Both the position numbers and the translations under genes were made by a program. Source: a bacterium (GTDB lineage: Bacteria; Patescibacteriota; Minisyncoccia; UBA6257; 2-01-FULL-56-20). Taken from it: a stretch of DNA of 7,004 nt. The notes beneath the pieces were generated by a model. The model ran no database searches. It was not told the DNA's origin and worked only from the letters and a program-made list of their open reading frames with translations. The stretch covers positions 1 to 7,004 of the forward strand of contig JAJXYP010000043.1 in the NCBI GenBank assembly GCA_021780545.1. Reading direction: 5' to 3'. Below, one piece after another: positions 1-6,605 of the stretch. Positions within the stretch are counted from its first letter, which is position 1. Each line of letters starts with the position of its first letter.

Positions 1-31
1 CTATAAATAGAAAACGGAGAATCCGCAACTT

Positions 32-40
32 TGATACAAT
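32..40 (+). promoter_or_regulatory. Extended -10 promoter for the zinc-ribbon membrane protein gene
   Basis: The sequence TGA-TACAAT gives an extended -10 element (TG at 32-33, TACAAT at 35-40). No convincing -35 box lies 16-18 bp upstream, which is typical when the TG extension is present. Only 6 nt separate the -10 box from the ATG at 47, so transcription would start at or within a base or two of the start codon and the mRNA would be leaderless. The same TACAAT hexamer recurs before secD and rpsL. Confidence 0.62.
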
Positions 41-46
41 AGATTT

Positions 47-484
47 ATGGATGATTCATTCACGCCATCCCCGGTCCCTGCGTCCTCGTCCGCGCCTGTG
101 TCGGTGCCAGCAGGTGTGCCGGCTCCGACGATGCCCGCCATCTGCCCGGAGTGCCATCTTCCGGTTCGGCCAGAGTTTTATTTTTGTCCGAATTGCGGCA
201 AACGGCTCTCCGAGCCGCCGTTAGCGACCGACCTCGGGTCTCAGCTCTGGCTGTATGTTTTTAGCGCAATCCTTCCCGTTATCTGCTATCTGGCCGTCAG
301 CTACTGGCAGGGGATTAAATATGCCCGTTCGTCAGATCCGGCTGCCCGGCGAATCGGCTGGATTGCGATCGCGATCATATCCATCTCCACTATTATTACG
401 TTCTGGCTTGCGGCGGTCTGGATTAACGGCCTCCTGCAATCGGCAACGAGCAGCTTAGGGAGCGTTGGTAATCTTGGATTCTGA
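47..484 (+). CDS. Small zinc-ribbon protein with two membrane segments, function unknown
   Basis: This 145-residue protein has three parts. Residues 1-30 are rich in Pro, Ser, Ala and Val and look disordered. Residues 33-50 hold two CxxC knuckles (C33/C36 and C47/C50, in CPEC and CPNC), the pattern of a zinc-ribbon that binds one Zn. Two hydrophobic segments follow, at about 67-86 and 103-127, joined by a short basic loop (KYARSSDPAARR), and a Ser/Gly-rich tail ends the protein. Zinc-ribbon plus transmembrane proteins of this sort are common and usually uncharacterised; the family suggests no reaction. The ATG at 47 is chosen because a -10 box ends 6 nt before it. The gene ends 61 nt before secD, which has its own promoter, so the two are probably not strictly co-transcribed. 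The reading frame and zinc-ribbon are clear, but the role is unknown. Confidence 0.85.
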   Translation: MDDSFTPSPVPASSSAPVSVPAGVPAPTMPAICPECHLPVRPEFYFCPNCGKRLSEPPLATDLGSQLWLYVFSAILPVICYLAVSYWQGIKYARSSDPAARRIGWIAIAIISISTIITFWLAAVWINGLLQSATSSLGSVGNLGF

Positions 485-503
485 CGCCGCCGGAAGCGCG
501 GCG
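485..503 (+). other. GC-rich hairpin just after the zinc-ribbon gene, possible weak terminator
   Basis: CGCCGC (485-490) and GCGGCG (498-503) form a perfect 6-bp stem with a 7-nt loop, starting at the base after the TGA stop. The bases that follow (acctcttgctt) are T-rich but not a clean T run, so a Rho-independent terminator is only possible. The position between one gene's stop and the next gene's -35 box fits a transcription boundary. Confidence 0.35.
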
Positions 504-508
504 ACCTC

Positions 509-537
509 TTGCTTAAGCGGGGTTTATCGGTTACAAT
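509..537 (+). promoter_or_regulatory. secD promoter, -35 TTGCTT, -10 TACAAT
   Basis: TTGCTT (509-514) and TACAAT (532-537) are separated by exactly 17 bp, which matches a housekeeping sigma-70-type promoter well. Transcription would begin about 7 nt past the -10 box, around 544-546, essentially at the ATG at 546. This implies a leaderless secD mRNA. It is also the main reason for rejecting the longer in-frame start at 465, which lies upstream of this promoter. Confidence 0.72.
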
Positions 538-545
538 GCTTTTCT

Positions 546-1790
546 ATGAGGCGCCATCCGGCTTTCTGGCTTATGGTAATCGCCCTCGCGGCGATTTTTG
601 CCGCGGTCTTTGTCTATCCCCGGGGATGGGGAGCTTCAGCGCGGCCCTGGCAGCTCGGACTGGACCTTGAAGGAGGCGCACACCTTGTGTATTCAATTGA
701 TCTTTCGAAGGTTGCGCCGGCGGATCAGAGTTCGGTCATTGCGGGCTTGCGTGACGTTATTGATCGGCGCGTGAACCTGTTCGGCGTCGGCGAGCCGCAG
801 GTTTATACGGCGCAGTCGGGAAACCAGGCGGAACTCGATGTCGATCTGCCGGGCGTGAAGGATATTGCGCAGGCGATCCAGCAGATTGGCCAGACGCCGA
901 TACTTGATTTCCGCGAAGTCCAAACGGTCGGTTCCTCGACGCAGTACGTTTACACGAATCTTGACGGTCAGTATATTACGGGCGCTCAGATGGTGTATGA
1001 CCAGACCACCGGCCAGCCGCAGGTGCAGGTCAATTTCAACACCGAAGGCGCTCAAATTTTTGCCAAGGTAACGGCGGCGAACGTGGGCAAGCCGCTCGCC
1101 ATTTTCCTTGATAACCAGTTGATTGAGGCGCCGGTCGTGCAGCAGGCGATCACGGGCGGCAGCGCGCTCATTACCGGCAACTTCACGATTCAGTCGGCGC
1201 AGCAGCTTGTCGAGCGTTTTAACGCCGGCGCTCTTCCGGCCCCGATTACCCTGATTAACCAGCAGACGGTAAGCCCGACGCTTGGCAGCAATTCGCTCCA
1301 GGAGGTCGTGGTGGCGGGCATTATCGGCACGCTGCTCGTCATTCTCTTCATGATTTTCTACTATCGCATTCTGGGTGTTTTTGCGGCGATGTCGCTCATC
1401 ATTTACGTCGCGCTGACCCTCGGTCTTTTCAAGCTCATCCCGATCACGTTGTCGCTTGCCGGCATTGCCGGATTTATTCTTACGATTGGCATGGCGGTTG
1501 ACGCCAACATCCTGATTTTTGAACGCATTAAAGAAGAGCTGGGCCGCGGATTGCCCCGCCCCGCCGCGATCGAGGAGGGATTCCGCCGGGCGTGGCCTTC
1601 GATCCGCGACTCGAACACGTCAACGATCATCACCGCCGTCATCCTGTACTTTTTCACCTCAAGCTTTGTCCAGGGGTTCGCGCTGACGCTCGGCCTTGGC
1701 GTGCTGGTCAGCTTGTTCAGCGCAATCACGACGACGCGGCTCTTCCTCCGGACATTCATGAAAGAATTACCAAAACCGAGCCATGCTTAA
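546..1790 (+). CDS. secD: Protein translocase subunit SecD
   Basis: SecD partners SecF in the cytoplasmic membrane and uses the proton gradient to help pull exported proteins through SecYEG. The 414 residues show an N-terminal membrane segment (6-24), the family motif LGLDLEGG (37-44), an external domain to about 250, and five C-terminal segments (about 253-272, 276-296, 301-323, 358-376, 378-400). The fourth segment carries GMAVDANILIFERI, with D319 matching the proton-relay aspartate known from Thermus SecDF. A conserved RDSNTSTIITA stretch begins at 354. The protein is much shorter than E. coli SecD (about 615 residues), so the external P1 domain is reduced, as in many Gram-positive and CPR proteins. 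The ATG at 546 is preferred over 465: the extra 27 residues are unlike SecD and would precede the promoter. The 3' end overlaps secF by 8 nt. Confidence 0.96.
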   Translation: MRRHPAFWLMVIALAAIFAAVFVYPRGWGASARPWQLGLDLEGGAHLVYSIDLSKVAPADQSSVIAGLRDVIDRRVNLFGVGEPQVYTAQSGNQAELDVDLPGVKDIAQAIQQIGQTPILDFREVQTVGSSTQYVYTNLDGQYITGAQMVYDQTTGQPQVQVNFNTEGAQIFAKVTAANVGKPLAIFLDNQLIEAPVVQQAITGGSALITGNFTIQSAQQLVERFNAGALPAPITLINQQTVSPTLGSNSLQEVVVAGIIGTLLVILFMIFYYRILGVFAAMSLIIYVALTLGLFKLIPITLSLAGIAGFILTIGMAVDANILIFERIKEELGRGLPRPAAIEEGFRRAWPSIRDSNTSTIITAVILYFFTSSFVQGFALTLGLGVLVSLFSAITTTRLFLRTFMKELPKPSHA

Positions 1791-2679
1791 TATCACGGGA
1801 CACCGCAAAATTTGGTTCACGATTTCCGCCATCCTGGTCGGCGCGGCGCTTGTGGCAATCGGCGTTTGGCGGTTTCGCGAAAGCGCGGAATTCAAGGGGG
1901 GCACACAGTGGGAATTTTCCGCGGCGGCCGATGCGCCGACGCTCTCCGACGTGCAGGCCTTCTTCGTGAACAACCTGAAACTCACCGATGCGGCGGTGAG
2001 CTACGATGCGCAGCATCAGACCTTCCTCGCGACGTTCTCGAGCATTAGTGAAGCGGCTCACCAGACGGACGCGGCGCTTCTCAAGAGCCGGTGGCCGTCG
2101 TTCGCCGAGCTGAGCTTCCAGTCGATCAGTCCGTCGGTCGGCGCCTCGCTTCGCACGAACGCCCTGATTGCGCTCGTGCTGGTCATTATCGGCATCTCGC
2201 TTTACATCGCGTACGCGTTCCGCAAGGCATCGCGTCCAGTCAGTTCGTGGAAGTACGGCTGGATTACCCTTCTCACGCTCTTCCACGACGTTTCGATTCC
2301 GGCGGGACTTTTGGCGGTGCTCGGTCATTTTGCTCACGTCGAAATAAACAGCGATTTCATTGTGGCGCTCCTCGTTGTCATGGGTTTTTCGGTCCACGAC
2401 ACGATCGTCGTCTTCGACCGTGTCCGCGAAAACCTCCTGGTGCGCCGCGGCAAAGAGCCCTTCGAGCAGATCGTGAACGCGAGCGTCAACCAGACGCTGG
2501 CCCGCTCGATCAACACCTCGCTCACGCTGATCCTCGTGCTTCTTGCGCTGCTTTTTGTCGGGCCGGCCGGCCTCTGGTATTTCGTTCTGACGCTTCTCGT
2601 CGGCGTAACAACCGGCATTTATTCCTCGATTTTTATCGCGAGTCCGATGCTCGTCGCCGCGGAAGGGAAAAAGGTTTGA
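1783..2679 (+). CDS. secF: Protein translocase subunit SecF
   Basis: SecF is the obligate partner of SecD in the proton-driven accessory complex of the Sec translocon. This 298-residue protein has the expected layout: a first membrane segment (about 10-29), FKGGT (37-41; the family norm is FTGGT), a short external domain to about 125, then five membrane segments. The key motifs are GFSVHDTIVVFDRVRE, with D206, and NQTLARSINTS, with R241. They correspond to the SecF aspartate and arginine implicated in proton transport in Thermus SecDF. Many relatives read SIND where this one reads SVHD. The start ATG lies inside secD and overlaps its stop (ATGCTTAA), which suggests translational coupling; no Shine-Dalgarno sequence is visible upstream. 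The TGA stop overlaps the -35 box of the rpsL promoter. Confidence 0.96.
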   Translation: MLNITGHRKIWFTISAILVGAALVAIGVWRFRESAEFKGGTQWEFSAAADAPTLSDVQAFFVNNLKLTDAAVSYDAQHQTFLATFSSISEAAHQTDAALLKSRWPSFAELSFQSISPSVGASLRTNALIALVLVIIGISLYIAYAFRKASRPVSSWKYGWITLLTLFHDVSIPAGLLAVLGHFAHVEINSDFIVALLVVMGFSVHDTIVVFDRVRENLLVRRGKEPFEQIVNASVNQTLARSINTSLTLILVLLALLFVGPAGLWYFVLTLLVGVTTGIYSSIFIASPMLVAAEGKKV

Positions 2680-2704
2680 CATCCGGACCGGCATACCCTA
2701 CAAT
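2676..2704 (+). promoter_or_regulatory. Promoter of the rpsL-rpsG-fusA unit
   Basis: TTGACA (2676-2681, perfect consensus) and TACAAT (2699-2704) are spaced by exactly 17 bp, making this the strongest promoter in the window, as expected for ribosomal genes. The -35 box shares bases with the secF stop codon (2677-2679). Predicted initiation near 2711 leaves a leader of only about 8 nt before the rpsL ATG at 2719, with no Shine-Dalgarno sequence. Confidence 0.8.
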
Positions 2705-2718
2705 CTTTGAGCATTCCT

Positions 2719-3129
2719 ATGCCAACTATCAGACAATTGATTAAGAAGGGGCGTCATCCGAACCTGGCGAAAACGAAGTCGCCGGCGTTGTCGTATTATT
2801 TCAATACGCTGCGCAACCGCCCGGTTGATTCCGCATCGCCCTTCAAGCGGGGCGTGTGCGTGAAGGTGTTTACGACGACCCCGAAGAAACCAAACTCGGC
2901 GCTCCGAAAAGTGGCCCGCGTGCGGCTGACGAACGGCATGGAGGTGACCGCCTACATTCCGGGCGAAGGCCACCAGCTGCAGGAGCATTCGATTGTCATG
3001 CTCCGCGGCGGCCGCGTGAAGGATTTGCCGGGCGTGCGGTACCACATCGTCCGCGGCGTGCTTGACGCAACGGGCGTCGACGGCCGAAAACAGCAGCGCT
3101 CGAAGTACGGAGCCAAGAAGCCGAAATAA
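2719..3129 (+). CDS. rpsL: 30S ribosomal protein S12
   Basis: S12 sits at the decoding centre of the small subunit and monitors codon-anticodon pairing. The 136 residues begin with the canonical [12 protein letters not shown]. They contain [13 protein letters not shown] (52-64) and [13 protein letters not shown] (97-109), the two loops where streptomycin-resistance changes arise in other bacteria; the usual lysines (KK at 56-57, K101) are present. D102 matches the aspartate that RimO methylthiolates in E. coli. Between PAL (22-24) and KRGVC (43-47) there are 18 residues instead of the 5 in E. coli, the same insertion size as in Bacillus. An in-frame TTG at 2707 is rejected because the ATG at 2719 gives the family's N-terminus. 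It is the first gene of the str-type unit, 25 nt before rpsG. Confidence 0.98.
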   Translation: MPTIRQLIKKGRHPNLAKTKSPALSYYFNTLRNRPVDSASPFKRGVCVKVFTTTPKKPNSALRKVARVRLTNGMEVTAYIPGEGHQLQEHSIVMLRGGRVKDLPGVRYHIVRGVLDATGVDGRKQQRSKYGAKKPK

Positions 3130-3154
3130 CCGATTATCATCATTATTTTCCATC

Positions 3155-3622
3155 ATGCGCAAAAAGCGAGTTTATAAGAAGTACTATACGGCGGATCCCG
3201 TTCACGGGCGCGTTGAGCTGGGACGTTTCATCAACTATGTCATGCATGACGGAAAGAAATCGACCGCTGAGCGCGTGGTCTACGGCGCGCTTGAAAAGGT
3301 GAAACAGGCGACCAAGGAGGATCCGATTACGGTGTTCGAGAAGGCGATCGAAAACGCCTCGCCGATGCTCGAGGTGGCGTCGCGGCGCGTCGGCGGCGCG
3401 AATTACCAGGTGCCGCGGGAGGTTCGTCCGGAGCGCCGTTTCATGCTCGCCGTTCGCTGGATCATCGGCGCCGCCCGTTCGAAGAAAGGGAAGCCGATGG
3501 CCGACAAGCTTGCGGAAGAGTTGATTGCGGCCGCCAAGAACGAAGGAGCCGCCATCAAGAAGAAGCAGGACACCCACCGCATGGCGGAAGCGAACCGCGC
3601 ATTCGCCCATTTCGCCCGGTAG
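3155..3622 (+). CDS. rpsG: 30S ribosomal protein S7
   Basis: S7 nucleates assembly of the 30S head by binding the 3' domain of 16S rRNA and lies next to the E site. The 155 residues align along their whole length with the family: the N-terminus [23 protein letters not shown] at 32-39, the beta-hairpin region [11 protein letters not shown] (77-87) followed by EVRPERR, and the C-terminal [13 protein letters not shown]. The ATG at 3155 gives the standard length; the frame is open upstream but that sequence reads through rpsL's end and is not S7-like. The preceding spacer (25 nt) is AT-rich with no Shine-Dalgarno sequence. It also contains TATTTT (3144-3149), which fits a loose TAnnnT -10 box at leaderless distance, so a secondary internal promoter is possible but weak. 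It lies 16 nt before fusA. Confidence 0.98.
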   Translation: MRKKRVYKKYYTADPVHGRVELGRFINYVMHDGKKSTAERVVYGALEKVKQATKEDPITVFEKAIENASPMLEVASRRVGGANYQVPREVRPERRFMLAVRWIIGAARSKKGKPMADKLAEELIAAAKNEGAAIKKKQDTHRMAEANRAFAHFAR

Positions 3623-3638
3623 CCGTCATACCACCGAC

Positions 3639-5750
3639 ATGGCCCGCACCTACCCTATCGACAAGATTCGTAATATCGGCATCATTGCGCATATCGATGC
3701 CGGCAAAACCACGGTGTCCGAGCGGGTTCTTTTTTATACCGGCGTTTCGCACAAGATCGGCGAGGTGCACACGGGCGATACCGTGATGGACTGGATGGAA
3801 CAGGAGCGCGAGCGGGGGATTACGATCACGTCCGCCGCTACGACCGCGTTCTGGACCCCAACCTATCGCGGCGGCGCCGATCGCAAACAGTTCGAACATC
3901 GTATCAACCTGATTGACACGCCGGGGCATATCGATTTCACCGTAGAGGTGAAGCGTTCGCTCCGCGTCCTCGACGGGGCGGTCGTCGTTTTTGACGGCGT
4001 TGCGGGCGTCGAGCCCCAGTCGGAAACCAACTGGCGCTACGCCGACGAATATCATGTTCCCCGCATCTGTTTTATCAACAAGCTCGATCGGATGGGCGCC
4101 AGCTTCACCGGAAGCTTTCAGTCGATTATCGATCGTCTGACGCCGAACGCGATTCCGGTTCAGCTGCCGATTGGCCTCGAGGGCGACTTCCGCGGCGTCG
4201 TCGACCTACTCCGCAACCAGGCGTACGGCTTCGAGGGCGACCATGGCGAGAACATCATCGAGATGCCGGTTCCCGACGATATGAAGGCGGAGGTGGAGAA
4301 GGCGCGGCATGAACTTATTGAGAAAATCGCCGAGAACGACGACGCGGTGATGACGGCGTACCTTGACGGGCAGGAGATCGGCCTCGACACGCTTCGGGCG
4401 ACGCTCCGCAAGGCGGTGATCGCAAACCGCATCGTGCCGGTGTTCTGCGGTTCGGCATTGAAGAACAAGGGCGTGCAGTTCGTGCTTGACGCCGTCATCG
4501 AATATTTGCCGTCGCCGCTCGATCTGCCGCCGGTCAAAGGCATCGATTCGAAAACCGGCGCCGAGATTATCCGACCGGCCGATGATGCCCAGCCCTTCAC
4601 CGGACTGGCCTTCAAGATCGCGACCGACCCTTTCGTTGGCAGCCTGGCTTTTTTCCGGAACTATGCCGGTGTCGTGAAGCGCGGTTCTTATATTTATAAT
4701 TCAACCAAGGGCGTTCAGGAGCGCATCGGCCGCATCGTGCGGATGCATGCCAATCAACGCGAGGAAGTCGAGGAGATTTATGCCGGAGAAATCGCCGCTG
4801 TCGTGGGGCTCAAAAACACGACGACGGGCGACACGCTCTGCGACCCTCAGAGCCCCGTTGTTCTCGAGAAGATCACTTTTCCGGAGCCGGTCATCGGCAT
4901 CCGTATCGAGCCGAAGACGAAAGCCGACCAGGAGAAGATGGGCACCGCGCTCCACCGTCTGGCGGAGGAAGATCCGACGTTCCGCGTCGCGGGCGATCCG
5001 GACACCGGAGAAACGATCATTTCCGGCATGGGCGAGCTCCACCTCGATATCATCGTCGACCGCATGAAGCGGGAGTTCGGCGTCGAAGCGAATGTCGGCC
5101 GGCCCCAGGTGGCGTACAAGGAAACCATCCTTGGCGAAGCGGAGGCGGAGGGAAAGTACATCCGCCAGTCCGGCGGCCGCGGACAGTATGGCCACGTCCG
5201 GCTGCGCGTGAAGCCGCTCGAGCGCGGACAGGGCTTTGAATTCCTCGATGAGATTAAGGGCGGCGTCATCCCGCGCGAGTTTATCGCGCCGACCGAAAAG
5301 GGCATCCGTGAAGCGCTCGACAAGGGCGTTGTCGCCGGTTATCCGATGGTCGACGTCCAGGCAACGCTCTACGACGGTTCGTTTCACGAAGTCGACTCGT
5401 CGGAGGCGGCTTTCAAAATTGCCGGTTCGATGGCATTTCAGGAAGCGGCGAAGCGGGCAAAGCCGGTCATCCTTGAGCCGATCATGAAAATTCAGGTGCT
5501 TGTTCCGCCCGACTTTCTGGGTGAAGTGACGGGAAATCTGAACGCGAAGCGCGGCCGTATCGAGGGCCTGTCCGACCGGCCCGGACTGAAGGTCATCGAT
5601 GCCCAGGTGCCGCTTTCCGAAATGTTCGGTTATGCGACCGAGCTGCGTTCGATGTCGCAGGGCCGCGGCAGTTTCACGATGGAATTTGATCACTATGAGC
5701 CGGCGCCGCAGAACGTGGCTCAACTTATCATTGAAGGGAAAAAGCGATAG
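3639..5750 (+). CDS. fusA: Elongation factor G
   Basis: EF-G is the GTPase that drives tRNA-mRNA translocation and, with RRF, ribosome recycling. The 703 residues include every GTPase motif: G1 AHIDAGKT (17-24), G2 RGITI (59-63), G3 DTPGH (93-97, with catalytic H97), G4 NKLD (147-150) and G5 GSALK (271-275). Domains II-V follow at roughly 305-410, 411-490, 491-610 and 611-703. Domain IV carries [14 protein letters not shown] from 507 and the tip sequence FHEVDSSE with H583, the residue known in E. coli to be important for translocation. [20 protein letters not shown] and MEFDHYEP mark the C-terminal part. The stretch between FW (71-72) and HRIN (87-90) is about five residues longer than in E. 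coli. The start at 3639 gives the classic [15 protein letters not shown]. No Shine-Dalgarno sequence is seen in the 16-nt spacer. A terminator follows, and no tuf gene. Confidence 0.98.
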   Translation: MARTYPIDKIRNIGIIAHIDAGKTTVSERVLFYTGVSHKIGEVHTGDTVMDWMEQERERGITITSAATTAFWTPTYRGGADRKQFEHRINLIDTPGHIDFTVEVKRSLRVLDGAVVVFDGVAGVEPQSETNWRYADEYHVPRICFINKLDRMGASFTGSFQSIIDRLTPNAIPVQLPIGLEGDFRGVVDLLRNQAYGFEGDHGENIIEMPVPDDMKAEVEKARHELIEKIAENDDAVMTAYLDGQEIGLDTLRATLRKAVIANRIVPVFCGSALKNKGVQFVLDAVIEYLPSPLDLPPVKGIDSKTGAEIIRPADDAQPFTGLAFKIATDPFVGSLAFFRNYAGVVKRGSYIYNSTKGVQERIGRIVRMHANQREEVEEIYAGEIAAVVGLKNTTTGDTLCDPQSPVVLEKITFPEPVIGIRIEPKTKADQEKMGTALHRLAEEDPTFRVAGDPDTGETIISGMGELHLDIIVDRMKREFGVEANVGRPQVAYKETILGEAEAEGKYIRQSGGRGQYGHVRLRVKPLERGQGFEFLDEIKGGVIPREFIAPTEKGIREALDKGVVAGYPMVDVQATLYDGSFHEVDSSEAAFKIAGSMAFQEAAKRAKPVILEPIMKIQVLVPPDFLGEVTGNLNAKRGRIEGLSDRPGLKVIDAQVPLSEMFGYATELRSMSQGRGSFTMEFDHYEPAPQNVAQLIIEGKKR

Positions 5751-5821
5751 GGAATAACAAAAAATGCGGGCGCAGGGACGGACGGGAACGCTCGCCCCGG
5801 CCGTTGCGTTGTTTTCCACAG

Positions 5822-5846
5822 CCGCCGGATTTCCGGTGGTTTTTTT
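5822..5846 (+). terminator. Rho-independent terminator after fusA
   Basis: CCGCCGG (5822-5828) pairs with CCGGTGG (5833-5839) in a 7-bp stem containing one G-U pair and closing a 4-nt loop. Seven T follow at once (5840-5846). This is a standard intrinsic terminator 71 nt past the fusA stop and marks the end of the rpsL-rpsG-fusA unit. Its T run abuts the extended -10 element of the next gene. Confidence 0.85.
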
Positions 5847-5847
5847 G

Positions 5848-5856
5848 TGGTATGAT
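5848..5856 (+). promoter_or_regulatory. Extended -10 promoter of the DoxX-family gene
   Basis: TGG-TATGAT forms an extended -10 element (TG at 5848-5849, TATGAT at 5851-5856), one base after the fusA terminator's T run. No good -35 box is found; that region is the terminator stem itself. The -10 box ends 8 nt before the ATG at 5865, so the transcript would start at or within about 2 nt of the start codon. Confidence 0.65.
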
Positions 5857-5864
5857 GCGCTTAT

Positions 5865-6407
5865 ATGGTAACCGTCGATATCCCCGAGCCGAAAGCCTCG
5901 AAATTTTTCTTCGGCGACACCCGGATCGCGTGGCTCTGGCTCCTCATTCGCGTCTATGCCGGTTGGCAGTGGCTTATGGCTGGCTGGGAAAAGTTCACCA
6001 GCCCGGCTTGGATCGGTCCGCAGGCGGGAGCCGCCGTTCAGGGATTCTTGAGGGGCGCTCTTGGCAAAGCGCAGGGCCAGCACGCCGACGTTTCTTCCTG
6101 GTACGCTTATTTCATTCAGAACGTGGCGCTCTACCATCCGGTGCTGCTTTCGTACTTCGTCACATTCGGCGAAATCGCCGTCGGCGCCGGGCTGATTCTC
6201 GGCCTCTTCACCGGCATCGCCGCGTTTTTCGGAGCGTTCATGAACGCCAACTATCTTTTTGCCGGCACCGTGAGCATCAATCCGATGCTCCTTATCCTCG
6301 AACTTTTTCTTGTCCTCGCCTGGCGGAACGCTGGCTGGTGGGGCCTCGATCGGTATTTGCTGCCGCATCTCGGTGTTCCGTGGAAGCCGGGGAAGGCATT
6401 CGCATAG
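5865..6407 (+). CDS. DoxX-family (DoxD-like) four-helix membrane protein
   Basis: This 180-residue integral membrane protein belongs to the DoxX/DoxD-like group. Hydrophobic segments lie at about 21-41, 93-112, 113-133 and 138-158. Recognisable family features are RVYAGWQWLMAGWEKF in helix 1, FGEIAVGAGLILGLFTG in helix 2, FGAFMNANYLFAGT in helix 3, and AWRNAGWWGLDRYLLP near the C-terminus. The loop after helix 1 (about 44-90), with PAWIGPQAGAAV and FLRGALGKA, is long. DoxD is known as a subunit of an archaeal thiosulfate:quinone oxidoreductase, and other DoxX-like proteins have been linked to redox homeostasis. The substrate of this CPR/Firmicutes-like subgroup is unknown, and no partner gene such as doxA is adjacent. 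The ATG at 5865 is supported by the promoter. It is an independent unit between the fusA terminator and a minus-strand tRNA. Confidence 0.88.
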   Translation: MVTVDIPEPKASKFFFGDTRIAWLWLLIRVYAGWQWLMAGWEKFTSPAWIGPQAGAAVQGFLRGALGKAQGQHADVSSWYAYFIQNVALYHPVLLSYFVTFGEIAVGAGLILGLFTGIAAFFGAFMNANYLFAGTVSINPMLLILELFLVLAWRNAGWWGLDRYLLPHLGVPWKPGKAFA

Positions 6408-6429
6408 AACCTATTTCAAAAACAGCGCT

Positions 6430-6459
6430 TTGACATTTTTAATTCTTCTGCGGTCATAT
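6430..6459 (+). promoter_or_regulatory. Possible orphan promoter pointing into the antisense of the tRNA
   Basis: A perfect TTGACA (6430-6435) is followed after 18 bp by TCATAT (6454-6459), a weak -10 box. The stretch lies in the AT-richer spacer after the DoxX-family gene and points toward the minus-strand tRNA-Gly. No credible gene begins downstream; the first ATG (6479) opens only a 12-codon frame. It could give a short RNA or be chance. Confidence 0.25.
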
Positions 6460-6501
6460 ATTTGGACGCAACGGTTTTCATGGTTAGTATCTGCGAGAAT
6501 C

Positions 6502-6516
6502 AAAATGGAACATTTT
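6502..6516. repeat. Perfect AT-rich inverted repeat just 3' of the tRNA
   Basis: AAAATG (6502-6507), GAA, CATTTT (6511-6516) is a perfect 6-bp inverted repeat around a 3-nt loop. Read on the minus strand it starts 2 nt after the tRNA discriminator base. It could act as a processing or weak termination signal for the tRNA transcript. The stem holds only one G-C pair, so stability is low and function is uncertain. Confidence 0.35.
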
Positions 6517-6517
6517 G

Positions 6518-6588
6518 AGCGGGATACGAGAATCGAACTCGTGTCTCTTGCTTGGGAAGCAAGCGTACTGCCACTGTACGAATCCCGC
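6518..6588 (-). tRNA. tRNA-Gly, anticodon CCC
   Basis: Read on the minus strand, 71 nt fold into a complete cloverleaf. The acceptor stem is GCGGGAT/ATCCCGC (7 bp), the D-stem GTAC/GTAC with loop AGTGGCA, the anticodon stem CTTGC/GCAAG with loop TTCCCAA, and the T-stem ACGAG/CTCGT with loop TTCGATT. The variable loop is AGAC. Loop positions 34-36 are CCC, which reads the glycine codon GGG. U73 is the usual bacterial discriminator for tRNA-Gly, and the G15-C48 Levitt pair is present. The 3' CCA is not encoded (the bases after the discriminator are CAA), so a CCA-adding enzyme must complete it. It stands alone, transcribed in the same direction as the corA-like gene. Confidence 0.97.
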
Positions 6589-6605
6589 GTTGGGTTCGCG
6601 GATTC

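Noticed and set aside
465..545. Longer in-frame start for secD at ATG 465
   Set aside because: The 27 extra residues do not resemble a SecD N-terminus, overlap the previous gene, and lie upstream of the TTGCTT-17-TACAAT promoter that places the start at 546.
1756..2694. 312-codon open frame on the minus strand opposite secF
   Set aside because: It is antisense to a certain gene, rich in Arg/Asp/Glu as expected from the complement of GC-rich codons, and shows no family motif.
2707..2718. TTG start for rpsL at 2707
   Set aside because: It adds four residues ahead of the canonical S12 N-terminus MPTI and would lie at or before the predicted transcription start.
5764..5871. 35-codon frame with a hydrophobic C-terminal half between fusA and the DoxX-family gene
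   Set aside because: It spans the fusA terminator and the next promoter, has no promoter of its own or ribosome-binding signal, and its hydrophobic residues come from the T-rich terminator and -10 region.
4701..6368. 555-codon open frame on the minus strand opposite fusA and the DoxX-family gene
   Set aside because: It crosses two well-supported genes, a terminator and a promoter on the other strand; its composition is that of antisense GC-rich sequence and no domain is recognisable.
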